From the NCBI GenBank assembly GCA_963851245.1, contig CAWKOH010000010.1:254404-318403 (forward strand): a stretch of DNA of 64,000 nt, read 5' to 3'. Below, piece after piece: positions 52,786 to 60,779 of this stretch (positions are counted from its first letter, which is position 1; every line of letters begins with the position of its first letter). The notes under the pieces are model-generated. The model searched no databases and was not told the DNA's origin. It saw nothing but the letters and a program-made list of their open reading frames with translations. This DNA is from CAWKOH01 sp963851245. GTDB lineage: Bacteria > Actinomycetota > Acidimicrobiia > Acidimicrobiales > Palsa-688. Position numbers and translations under genes: made by a program.

Positions 52786-53589
52786 TCACTCCGATTCAGG
52801 AGTGGGCCGCCTGGCGGCCACGTAGTCGCGCATATAGGCACGTACTTCGTCGGACTTGCTACCGAGATCCTGGTTGCGGTTCTCCAGGGCGATGGCCGCG
52901 GCCATGTTGTTGATGTCGAGGTTGTGCCAGAGGACCTCTTTAGTGTTGCGCAGGCCGTAGGTCGTGTAACCGGCGATCGCCGTGGCCATTCCGACGGCCT
53001 CGTCCCACAGCGCTTCGTCAGGGACGACTCGCGATACGACACCAATCCGTTCCGCGTCCTGAGCGTCGACAGTGCGCCCCGTGATGATCATGTCGAAGGC
53101 GCGTGAGGCCCCGATCAGCCGGGGCAGCAGATAGCTGACCCCGGCATCGGTGCCGGTAAGCCCGGTACGGATGAACGCCGAGCAGAAGGTCGCCGAGCTG
53201 GCTGCGATGCGAAGGTCGCAGGAAAGGGCCAGAGAGAGACCCCCTCCGTAGGCTGGCCCGTTCACAGCTGCCAGCATGATCTGGGGAGTCGCCCGGATGT
53301 GCTCGGTCAGGCTGGCAAGGAAGTTCTGGCCCGTCTGACCAGCCGGGAAGTGCCGGTGCTGGCCTGGGCCTGGTATCGGGCCGTATTCCTTGAGGTCCAG
53401 GCCGGCACAGAAACCTCTGCCTTTACCGGTCAGAATGGCGACCTTGCAGGCATCGTTGGCCGCCAGTTCGTCGAGGCGGTCGTGAAGTTCGCCCACCAAT
53501 CCGAAGTCGATGGCGTTGAGGCGGTCCGGTCGGTTCAGCCGGAGAGCCATAACGTGCTCCACCACGGGCTCGAGCTCCACTGTCGCCAT
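52786..53589 (-). CDS. Enoyl-CoA hydratase/isomerase (crotonase) family protein
   Basis: A 267-residue crotonase. LNRPDRLNAIDFGLV starts the fold. GKGRGFCAGLDLKEYG and AAVNGPAYGGGLSLALSCDLRIAA form the CoA oxyanion hole. The catalytic-Glu region reads FIRTGLTGTDAGVSYLLPRLIG, with Gly-Thr-Asp where many hydratases have Glu, so the reaction may be isomerisation or hydrolysis. ATG 53589 follows CTGGAGG. It is divergent from the SDR/DegT pair and convergent with the NTF2-like gene. Confidence 0.9.
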   Translation of the reverse strand: MATVELEPVVEHVMALRLNRPDRLNAIDFGLVGELHDRLDELAANDACKVAILTGKGRGFCAGLDLKEYGPIPGPGQHRHFPAGQTGQNFLASLTEHIRATPQIMLAAVNGPAYGGGLSLALSCDLRIAASSATFCSAFIRTGLTGTDAGVSYLLPRLIGASRAFDMIITGRTVDAQDAERIGVVSRVVPDEALWDEAVGMATAIAGYTTYGLRNTKEVLWHNLDINNMAAAIALENRNQDLGSKSDEVRAYMRDYVAARRPTPESE

Positions 53590-53654
53590 GCTTCTGCCTC
53601 CAGAAAGTGCGGGCCCGGGTTGCCTCGGGTGACAACGCTATATTCTTCGACGCT

Positions 53655-54491
53655 GTGGATGCCGCCGACCAGGAGCCGGGTCGCCTCCGGGGGCGTCGGG
53701 TGCTCGTGACAGGAGCTAGCCGGGGGATTGGCGCCGCCTTCGCCCAGCGGGCCGCGGCCGAGGGAGCCGACGTCGCCGTCGTGGCCCGCACGCGAGATCA
53801 TCACGACCACCTGTCCGGCAGTCTGATCGAGACGGCCGAGCGGCTACGGAAGTACGGCAACAGGGTCGCCGTGATCGTGGCGGACCTGGCGGACAGTGAC
53901 AGGCGATCGCGGATCATTCCGGAAGCGGTCGAAGGCCTGGACGGCCCTATCGACATTCTCGTGAACAACGCCGCAGCTGCCATCTACGCACCGCCGGCCG
54001 AATACCCGTTGCGGCGCCGCCAGGTCACCTTCGAGGTCAACGTGCATGCGCCGATGGACCTGATTCAGGCCGTGCTGCCCGGCATGGTCGACCGCGGGGA
54101 GGGGTGGGTCGTGAACGTTTCGAGCTCCAGCGCCCGCCACATCGCCGGACCGCCCTTCGATGCTTCCGCCAACTGGCCGACCATGACCATATATGGGGCG
54201 TCCAAGGCTGCCCTGAACCGGATGACGAACGGACTGGGTATCGCGCTCTGGGGCACCGGCGTGCGGGTGAACACGGTGCAGCCGCGCACGGGCGTTTCCA
54301 GTGAGGGATCAGAGGCGCTGGTGGGAGGCATAGTGGACACGTCTGGGTGGGAGTCGATGGAGGAGATGGTGGAGGGCGTACTGGCCTTGTGCGACTGCGC
54401 GGAGGACGTTACGGGTGGGGTGCACGTGAGCACCGAGGTAGTCGCTCAACTCGGCCGCACTGTTCATGGTCTCGACGGGCGACCCCTCTGA
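53655..54491 (+). CDS. Short-chain dehydrogenase/reductase
   Basis: About 278 residues. The cofactor loop is VLVTGASRGIGAAFA; NNAAAAIY follows. The active site has an unusually long Ser-Tyr spacer (SSSSARHIAGPPFDASANWP then IYGASKAALNR). The SDR at 55.8 kb shares this insertion, so the two are close paralogues. GTG 53655 is inferred; TATATT lies 10 bp before it and no ribosome site is visible. The DegT-family gene starts on the last base of its stop (TGATG), so they are translated together. Confidence 0.85.
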   Translation: MDAADQEPGRLRGRRVLVTGASRGIGAAFAQRAAAEGADVAVVARTRDHHDHLSGSLIETAERLRKYGNRVAVIVADLADSDRRSRIIPEAVEGLDGPIDILVNNAAAAIYAPPAEYPLRRRQVTFEVNVHAPMDLIQAVLPGMVDRGEGWVVNVSSSSARHIAGPPFDASANWPTMTIYGASKAALNRMTNGLGIALWGTGVRVNTVQPRTGVSSEGSEALVGGIVDTSGWESMEEMVEGVLALCDCAEDVTGGVHVSTEVVAQLGRTVHGLDGRPL

Positions 54492-55717
54492 TGGCCCGCG
54501 TGCACTACGCAGCCAGCGTCCACGACCAGGCGGAGATCGACGCGGTGTTAGAGGTCCTGAAGGATCCCCAGGGGCTGTGGGTCGGCCGCAGGGTCAATGC
54601 CATGGAGAGGCAGGTGGCGGCGCTGTTCGGCAAATCGATGGCCGTCATGTGCAACTCAGGTTCATCCGGCCTGTACCTGGCCGTCGAGCTACTGGGGCTG
54701 AAGCCCGGGCAGGAGGTCATAACCGCAGGGCTGACCTTCTCGACCGACATTGCCCCACTCGTTCGCGCCGGCCTGGTGCCCGTCCTGGTCGATGTCGAGC
54801 TGGACACGTTCAACGCCGACGTCGACGCCATAGATGACCTGGTCACCCCGGCTACGGGAGCCATCCTGCTGCCGAACCTGATTGGCAACACACCCGACTG
54901 GGATGTGGTCCGGACTGTCGCTGACCGCCACGGTTTGAGAGTCATCGAAGACTCTTGTGACGCCCTCGGCCCTACCCTCCGGGGTACGCCGACAGGTCAT
55001 CGGTCGGATTTCACAGTCACCAGCTTCGCCTCTTCCCACATCATCACCTGCGCCGGTGGGGGCGGGATGATCATGATGGACGACGACGCGACCAGAGACC
55101 GGGCCCTGCTCCTGCGCCGCTGGGGCCGACGTTCTGAACTGCATTTCTTCGGCTCCAAGCGGCGAGACCACACGTTCTGGGAGGAGCTGGACGGTATCCA
55201 CTACGACAATCAGTTCATCTTCGACGAGCTGGGTTGGAACTTCGAGCCCTCTGAGCTCGGCGCCGCCTTCGGGCTCGAGCAGCTGAAGAAACTTCCCGCC
55301 AATCGGGCCCGACGGCAACGTAACTTCGACCTGTACACCGAGTGGTTCAGTGACCATCCGGATGTCTTCCAGCCACCCCGCCAGCTCGACGAGCTAGATA
55401 CGGCCTGGCTGTGCTACCCGGTGCTCATCCGGGCCGGAGCCGGCGTCGCCCGAGCCGAAGTGCAGGAATACCTCGACAGCCACGACGTGGACACCCGCAC
55501 CGTCTGGACCGGCAACGTGACCCGCCAGCCCATGATGCGGGGAGCGACCTTCCGGCTTCCCGACGCCGGCCTGCCGAACGCCGATGCCATCATGGAGCGA
55601 GCCTTCCTCCTGCCGTGCAACCACGGCATGGGCGACTCTGACGTCACCTTCGTCCTCGACCAGCTCGAGGGTTTTCTGAAGACGAAGGCCTTGGCGTCGG
55701 GAACCACGTCGAGGTGA
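54491..55717 (+). CDS. DegT/DnrJ/EryC1-family PLP protein with His at the lysine site
   Basis: A 408-residue fold-type I PLP protein. SGSSGLYLAVELLGLKPGQEV and EDSCDALGPTLRG are the cofactor-binding regions. Where aminotransferases have the Schiff-base Lys, this protein reads SFASSHIITCAGGGGM with His183. That substitution is known in the sugar 3-dehydratases ColD and E1/RfbH, which use PMP to remove a C3 hydroxyl. The cysteines that bind the E1/RfbH [2Fe-2S] cluster are not seen in the following region, so a ColD-like mechanism is the better guess. No nucleotide-sugar genes are adjacent. Translation is coupled to the SDR upstream. Confidence 0.85.
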   Translation: MARVHYAASVHDQAEIDAVLEVLKDPQGLWVGRRVNAMERQVAALFGKSMAVMCNSGSSGLYLAVELLGLKPGQEVITAGLTFSTDIAPLVRAGLVPVLVDVELDTFNADVDAIDDLVTPATGAILLPNLIGNTPDWDVVRTVADRHGLRVIEDSCDALGPTLRGTPTGHRSDFTVTSFASSHIITCAGGGGMIMMDDDATRDRALLLRRWGRRSELHFFGSKRRDHTFWEELDGIHYDNQFIFDELGWNFEPSELGAAFGLEQLKKLPANRARRQRNFDLYTEWFSDHPDVFQPPRQLDELDTAWLCYPVLIRAGAGVARAEVQEYLDSHDVDTRTVWTGNVTRQPMMRGATFRLPDAGLPNADAIMERAFLLPCNHGMGDSDVTFVLDQLEGFLKTKALASGTTSR

Positions 55718-55754
55718 CGTCGCCGTCCTGACGCCTGGCCACCCCGGTTCTACG

Positions 55755-56672
55755 TCACGGACGCGGGCTGTGGACTCGGCCGAAGGTGTAGGCGTCTGCC
55801 CACCCCTGCTTGGCCAGGTTCGCCTCCTGGCGGGCGATGACTTCGGGGAGATCGTCGGGCTGCCATCCTTCGACCAGGTGCTCACCATAGAGGTCCAGAA
55901 CCGGGCGCCTGAGTTCGAGTAATAGTTGAAGGCTGAACGCGACCCGCCCTGTCAGTACCGACGGGTCACCCGAGCAAAGCGCCACGGCCGCCTCCGCCAT
56001 GGTGTCGAGGGGCTCGTACATGGCCTCGTCGATCCAGCCAGCAGCCAGGAGGGCCGGTGTGGCGATGGCTGCCTGGGGAGTGAGGGCGTTGACCGCCACG
56101 CCCTGACCGTGGCACTCGCTGGCGGCGGTGACCGTCAAGCGGTTCAGCGCGGCCTTCGACGCTCCGTACTGGAACCCGCCCGTCGCCGGCTTGTTCCGGG
56201 GGAAGGGGGGTCCGGGCGGCAACTCGGCGGCAAAGGATGTGAGGTTGAGAATCCAACCCTGCCGGCGTTCCCGCATCCCGGGGACCACCGCCCGCATGAG
56301 CTCCCAAGGCGCCCACAGGTTTACCTGCAGGCAGCGCTCGAGAGCACGAGTGGTCACTTCTTCGAACGGGTGGTAGCCGTTGGCGGCGGCGTTGTTCACG
56401 AGGATGTCGATGGGGCCCAGCTCCGCTTCAGTTCTCGGCACCAGGTCAGACCGGCTCCCGGCGGGATCGGAGAGGTCGGCGGGGAGGACGAGGCACACAC
56501 CGCCGATCTCCTCGATCCGCCGCCGAGTCACCTCCAGGCCTTCAGCGTATCGGGCCGTTATCGCGACGGCGGCCCCCTCGGCGGCCAGGCGGACGGCGAT
56601 TGCAGTCCCCGTCCCGCCCTGGCTGGCCCCGGTGACCAGGGCCACGCGACCACCACAAACTCCACCCGCCAT
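55755..56672 (-). CDS. Short-chain dehydrogenase/reductase
   Basis: A 305-residue SDR. The cofactor loop is ALVTGASQGGTGTAIA, NNAAANGY follows and the active site is LTSFAAELPPGPPFPRNKPA then FQYGASKAALNR (Ser, Tyr, Lys with a long insertion). It is paralogous to the SDR at 53.7 kb. The C-terminal 60 residues (LLLELRRPVLDLYGEHLVEGW) extend past the usual end. ATG 56672 has AGGGA upstream. It is convergent with the DegT gene, so this cluster has a matched SDR at both sides. Confidence 0.88.
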   Translation of the reverse strand: MAGGVCGGRVALVTGASQGGTGTAIAVRLAAEGAAVAITARYAEGLEVTRRRIEEIGGVCLVLPADLSDPAGSRSDLVPRTEAELGPIDILVNNAAANGYHPFEEVTTRALERCLQVNLWAPWELMRAVVPGMRERRQGWILNLTSFAAELPPGPPFPRNKPATGGFQYGASKAALNRLTVTAASECHGQGVAVNALTPQAAIATPALLAAGWIDEAMYEPLDTMAEAAVALCSGDPSVLTGRVAFSLQLLLELRRPVLDLYGEHLVEGWQPDDLPEVIARQEANLAKQGWADAYTFGRVHSPRP

Positions 56673-56704
56673 CAGACGAATCCCTTCGGCCTGAACAGAA
56701 GCGG

Positions 56705-57205
56705 TCAGCCGCCGCTGTTGGCCGGATGCCGGGAGGGTTCCTTGTTGGGGGCGGGAACGCCGGGCAGATGCAGAAAGCTCCGCACTGTCTGGACTCCCGG
56801 AACCTTCTCGACAACAGCGATCAGCAGGCGCTCCTGCTCGGGAGTCTCCACCTGGCCTCGCAAGGTGGCCACCCCCTTCACCGCCTCCACATTGACGTCC
56901 TGGGTGGGGAAGCCCTGACTGGCGATCACCTGGCGCAGGTGCTCCCGCAGGTCGGCATCACTCTCGGGATGGAATCGACCACCGCCTCGCGCTCGGATCA
57001 CCGCACCCTCGATGCGATTCTCGGCGTAGACCCATCTATGCCGCAGCGCCCGGTTGGCGTGCCGGTACTCGTGGCGCAACATCGAGCCGCAGCGGTCTCG
57101 CAGCATGCTTCTGCGCCGATGACCCCGGTCGGGGTCGAACACGTACATACCGGCTGCGCCGACCGCGGCCGCACCTACTACTTTGAGCGGATCCAGCTTC
57201 GACAC
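56705..57205 (-). CDS. BON-domain protein with N-terminal membrane-anchor-like segment
   Basis: A 166-residue protein. The N-terminus VVGAAAVGAAGMYVFDPDRGHRRR has a short hydrophobic stretch followed by the DPxxGxRRR motif common in actinobacterial YtxH/BON proteins. The BON domain is DLREHLRQVIASQGFPTQDVNVEAVKGVATLRGQVETPEQ, thought to bind phospholipid membranes. GTG 57205 follows GGAGGAGAAC. It is divergent from the carboxypeptidase across 70 bp and probably has an envelope or osmotic-stress role. Confidence 0.85.
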   Translation of the reverse strand: MSKLDPLKVVGAAAVGAAGMYVFDPDRGHRRRSMLRDRCGSMLRHEYRHANRALRHRWVYAENRIEGAVIRARGGGRFHPESDADLREHLRQVIASQGFPTQDVNVEAVKGVATLRGQVETPEQERLLIAVVEKVPGVQTVRSFLHLPGVPAPNKEPSRHPANSGG

Positions 57206-57276
57206 CGTTCTCCTCCTCCCCGTCCGCGTCGGCCGCCCATGCCGGGCCGGCTCCCGATATGTTCAAGTATTAGCCC

Positions 57277-58638
57277 ATGGGCGCCGCTAACGCCCGGAGG
57301 TCGCCCGACTCTTCGCCCTGCCGGGTTGTCGAGCACCCCGTTATGGCACTCTGTGACGTGGTAGGCGAACGGTCCGACACGGCCAGGTACCTTCATTTCA
57401 AGACCAAGCCGAAACGGAGACTCCCGCTCCGCCTGGCCTTGTTCGCGCTGGTGCTGGTGGCGGTCCTGGCGGCTGCAGTGGCCATTCGGGCCGCTACAGA
57501 ATCGGTTCCGGCCCTCACGGTGAAGCGAACGGTGGCCACTTCGGTGGCCCTCGCCGGCCCGCGACCGAAGCTGGCCTGGCCGTCCGCCGGCGAGGCGGCT
57601 ATCGGCGTCGAGGGCATGGGATCGCTCGGGTCGTCGGGTCCGAGCCAGCCCCGACCCATTGCCAGCCTGGCCAAGATCATGACCGCCCTGGTGGTGCTTC
57701 AGGACCATCCGATGTCTTTGGACCAGACCGGATTTCGTGTAACCGTCTCGGCAGCCGACGTGGCGGACTATCAAGGTCGCGTGGCGAGACAGGAGTCAGT
57801 GGTGGCGGTGTCGCAGGGCGAGAGCCTCGACGAGCGGCAACTCCTCCAGGCCCTGCTGGTGGCCTCGGGGAACAACATCGCCGCGATTCTGGCCAACTAC
57901 GACGCCGGCTCCTCGACCGCGTTCGTGGCCAAGATGAACAGCACCGCCGAGGGACTAGGCATGGCCCGTACCACTTACACCGATCCCAGCGGGCTGGCAT
58001 CGACCACGGTGTCGACCGCATCGGACCAGTTGATCCTGGCCGCTAAGGCGATGGCCGTCCCGGCCTTCGCCCAGGTCGTGGCCATGCCCTCGGTGAACCT
58101 CCCTGTAGCGGGGAAGATCGCCAACTTCAACCGGGCCGTAGGCACCCAGGGCTTCATCGGCGTGAAGACAGGGTCCGATGCGGCTGCCGGAGGCTGCCTG
58201 GTGTTCGCCAACACTCAGACCGTGAGCGGTCGGCCCATCACCATCCTCGGTGCCGTGCTGGGCCAGGCCCCCGGGCAGCCCGACACCACCGCCGTGACCG
58301 CGGCCGCGCTCAGCGCGGCCTCCGCTTTGGTCCACTCGGCCGCCGCCGCCGTGGCTGTCCGCACCGTGCTACCGGCCGGCACCGTCGTCGCCGTGGTGAG
58401 CGGAGCTTCGGGGGCCAAGGCGGACGTGGCTACGTCTCAGCCGCTAACCGCTTTCGGGTTGGCGGGCCAAAACGTCCCGCTCTCGCTAAACGTCTCTCCG
58501 CTCGGCAACCACCTGTCCGCCGGTCAGACCGTCGCAACCGTCACTGCAACGGGCAGCCAGAACCAGAGCGCCGCCGCCACGGCCAGCTCGCCGCTGGCGG
58601 GCCCCAGTCTTCGCTGGCGACTGTCCCACCTGTTCTGA
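57277..58638 (+). CDS. D-alanyl-D-alanine carboxypeptidase family (peptidase S11)
   Basis: Up to 453 residues. A single transmembrane helix (LALFALVLVAVLAAAVAIRA) near residues 51-70 would anchor the protein with its catalytic domain outside. The penicillin-binding motifs are Ser130-x-x-Lys133 (IASLAKIM), Ser197-Gly-Asn199 and Lys297-Thr-Gly (GVKTGSD). It would trim peptidoglycan stem peptides. The C-terminal domain is Ala/Ser/Val-rich. ATG 57277 and 57343 are both possible; neither has a clear ribosome site. The stop lies in a perfect hairpin. Confidence 0.88.
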   Translation: MGAANARRSPDSSPCRVVEHPVMALCDVVGERSDTARYLHFKTKPKRRLPLRLALFALVLVAVLAAAVAIRAATESVPALTVKRTVATSVALAGPRPKLAWPSAGEAAIGVEGMGSLGSSGPSQPRPIASLAKIMTALVVLQDHPMSLDQTGFRVTVSAADVADYQGRVARQESVVAVSQGESLDERQLLQALLVASGNNIAAILANYDAGSSTAFVAKMNSTAEGLGMARTTYTDPSGLASTTVSTASDQLILAAKAMAVPAFAQVVAMPSVNLPVAGKIANFNRAVGTQGFIGVKTGSDAAAGGCLVFANTQTVSGRPITILGAVLGQAPGQPDTTAVTAAALSAASALVHSAAAAVAVRTVLPAGTVVAVVSGASGAKADVATSQPLTAFGLAGQNVPLSLNVSPLGNHLSAGQTVATVTATGSQNQSAAATASSPLAGPSLRWRLSHLF

Positions 58639-58646
58639 CAGGTGGG
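58625..58646. terminator. Terminator-like hairpin covering a stop codon
   Basis: CCCACCTGT (58625-58633) and ACAGGTGGG (58638-58646) are perfect 9-bp arms with a TCTG loop. The carboxypeptidase stop TGA (58636-58638) lies in the loop and stem. It sits between convergent genes and may end transcription from both sides. Confidence 0.6.
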
Positions 58647-58652
58647 CCGTTC

Positions 58653-59843
58653 TCAGGCCCTGCTGCCAGCTGGTTCCAGGACGACGGGCAAGTTCTGCAA
58701 GCCGCGGACGTTACTCGAGTACTGACGCACGACGCCGGTGTCGGCAATGGAGAAGTCAGGGAACCGCGTCAGGAATTCCTCGAACCCGATACGCGTCTCG
58801 AGCCGGGCCAGGGCCACGCCCAGGCAGAGGTGGATGCCAAATCCGAAGCTGACGTGACGATCGATACTCCGGTCGATGTCGAACAGCTCCGGCACGTCGT
58901 ACTTGCGCTCATCGTGGCCGGCCGAGCCGGTCAACAGCACTACGCGTGAGCCGGCAGGGATGGTCCTGCCTCGTATCTGCACATCGCTGGTGGTCCAGCG
59001 GCCCTGATAGTGCGAGGGGGGATCCCAGCGCAGCATCTCCTCCACGGCTCCGGGAATCAGGGATCGATCTTCGACCAGCCTGCGGCGAGCATCGGGATAC
59101 CAGGCCAGGGCGACAACTCCGTTGGCGATGAGCTTGGCCACCGTCTCGTGCCCGGCGAAGGCCAGCTCCAGGAAGCGGAAGCCCAGCTCCTCGTCGGGCA
59201 TCATCCTGGTCTCGCCGTCCTCGTCCTCGACCTCGGTCTGCATGAGCATGCTGATGACGTCGTCGCCCGGATTCCGACGTCGTTCCGCGACCAGCGCCGT
59301 GAACAGCTGCACCAAGGCGGCACTGGCCTCGACGGCAGCGTCAGGCCTGATCTCCCGGCCGTCCCGGGCTGCCAGCACATCGGACTTTTCGTGGACCTCG
59401 ATCCGCAGTCCGGGGGGTATGTCGATCAGGGCGCCGATCACATCGAGTGGGAGCCGGAACGAGAACTCGGTCACCACGTCGAAACCGTCGCTTGCGAGGT
59501 GCTCGTCCAGCAGGTCGGCCGCGGTCTGGCGGATGAACGCTTCCAATCCGGCGATCCGCCTCGGTGTGAACACGCGACTGACTATCTTGCGGTGCCAGGT
59601 GTGCTCGGGCGGGTCCTTCACTATGAGGAACGGCTGGCCCTGGTCGAGGCCCTCGATCGTCACGCCGTGGGCGGACGAGAAGGTGGCCGGATCCAGATGC
59701 GCCGCCATCACGTCGTCGAATCGGGACAGGGCCCAGAAGTCGATCTCCGCATTGTGGTACACCGGCGACTCGTCGCGCAGTTGACGGTAGACGGCGAAGA
59801 CATCGTCGACGATCGCGTGATCGAACGGGTTGTACTCGACCAT
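58653..59843 (-). CDS. Cytochrome P450
   Basis: A 396-residue P450. The haem loop VSFGFGIHLCLGVALARLE gives thiolate Cys340. The I-helix reads LAFAGHETVAKLIANG, keeping the Glu-Thr pair but with Val for the usual second Thr. The K-helix is EEMLRWDPP. ATG 59843 follows CCGGGAGGGCC. A 7-bp inverted repeat surrounds its probable -10 region, so it is likely regulated. It lies among envelope and hopanoid-type genes, apart from the other three P450s. Substrate unknown. Confidence 0.93.
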   Translation of the reverse strand: MVEYNPFDHAIVDDVFAVYRQLRDESPVYHNAEIDFWALSRFDDVMAAHLDPATFSSAHGVTIEGLDQGQPFLIVKDPPEHTWHRKIVSRVFTPRRIAGLEAFIRQTAADLLDEHLASDGFDVVTEFSFRLPLDVIGALIDIPPGLRIEVHEKSDVLAARDGREIRPDAAVEASAALVQLFTALVAERRRNPGDDVISMLMQTEVEDEDGETRMMPDEELGFRFLELAFAGHETVAKLIANGVVALAWYPDARRRLVEDRSLIPGAVEEMLRWDPPSHYQGRWTTSDVQIRGRTIPAGSRVVLLTGSAGHDERKYDVPELFDIDRSIDRHVSFGFGIHLCLGVALARLETRIGFEEFLTRFPDFSIADTGVVRQYSSNVRGLQNLPVVLEPAGSRA

Positions 59844-59864
59844 GGGCCCTCCCGGACTCCCGAG

Positions 59865-59899
59865 CCGCTAGGGATATGAAATATAGTGTTCGCTAGCGG
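59865..59899 (-). promoter_or_regulatory. Inverted repeat around the -10 region of the P450 promoter
   Basis: CCGCTAG (59865-59871) and CTAGCGG (59893-59899) are perfect inverted repeats (CCGCTAGSGA over 10 bp) with a 21-bp AT-rich spacer that contains TATATT on the minus strand, a likely -10 box. A dimeric regulator bound to both arms would cover the promoter. Confidence 0.5.
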
Positions 59900-59937
59900 T
59901 CGATGTCCGGCCGCTCGAGGCGGTGCGCTCCCAGGGG

Positions 59938-60630
59938 CTACGGCGGTTCGAGGCTCCAATAGCGCTCGGGCTTCAGTGCCGCCGAACGCCGGCCGGCCAG
60001 GCCGCGCATCTGTGACGGGTAGAAATCGAGCGCCGCATCTTTCGCCTCGGCACCGATTCCACCTCCGAGCTCGATCACTGTCGGAACCATCGGCGACAAG
60101 GAGTCCAGGGCTTCGCCCACCGCCCCAGCCCCGAAAATCTCGGGTTCGTAGCCGTAGGGCAGATCCAGGTAGGCGAGCCATCGCACACCTGTGCGGTGGA
60201 GCGCTGCCCGCCGGCAGCTGGCTGCGGTAAGCCGGTGGTCGTTGTGACCGATTCCCAGGGGCATGACGGCGACGGTGGCCTTGAGCTCTTCGATGGCCGC
60301 GGCGATCTGATCGCCGATTTCCTCCACGGACAGAGCCGTGGTGGGCTCGCGGTACTGCTCGTCCAGGAAGCCCAGTCTCGCCGCCGAGGCGCCCAGGCAG
60401 GCCAGAGCAGCGTCATCCTCACGTAGGCGAGCCGTCACGACATCTGTGCCATCGGCGAATCCACAGATGTCGTTGTCCCAGAGCCGGTGGACGTCCCAGG
60501 ATGAGGGTGAGCCCGCGAACACGGTAAGCACCACACACTGATCCAGCCGGCTGATGACCTCGCCACAGCTGAGCACCGCGTCGTCGAGATGGGGCGAAAC
60601 GACTGCGACCCGGCCCCTCAGATCCTTCAT
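59938..60630 (-). CDS. PIG-L/LmbE-family zinc de-N-acetylase
   Basis: A 230-residue protein. VAVVSPHLDDAVLSCGEVIS is the zinc and catalytic motif (HxDD) of the family, and LGIGHNDHRLTAASCRRAALH the second zinc site. The family removes acetyl groups from N-acetylglucosaminyl conjugates (GlcNAc-PI, mycothiol precursors, antibiotics). ATG 60630 has a GGGTGGGG stretch before it. It is divergent from a glycosyltransferase and about 1.4 kb from an HpnJ-type radical SAM gene, a setting that suggests deacetylation of a hexosaminyl lipid. Confidence 0.9.
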   Translation of the reverse strand: MKDLRGRVAVVSPHLDDAVLSCGEVISRLDQCVVLTVFAGSPSSWDVHRLWDNDICGFADGTDVVTARLREDDAALACLGASAARLGFLDEQYREPTTALSVEEIGDQIAAAIEELKATVAVMPLGIGHNDHRLTAASCRRAALHRTGVRWLAYLDLPYGYEPEIFGAGAVGEALDSLSPMVPTVIELGGGIGAEAKDAALDFYPSQMRGLAGRRSAALKPERYWSLEPP

Positions 60631-60779
60631 CGCCCCACCCTAGGCCGGGGCGGCGACCGGGATCGACGGGTGCGGTGGCGGCGGGTTAATGGCGGGTCAA
60701 TGGCGCGCTGGAGCGCCGCGGGGTCGCTAGCCTTGGCCTCTGTCGAAGGCGAACGCCAGACTGGTGCGAGGGAGGATCG

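Noticed and set aside
54491..55717. Ordinary sugar aminotransferase
   Set aside because: The Schiff-base lysine is replaced by His183, so standard transamination is unlikely.
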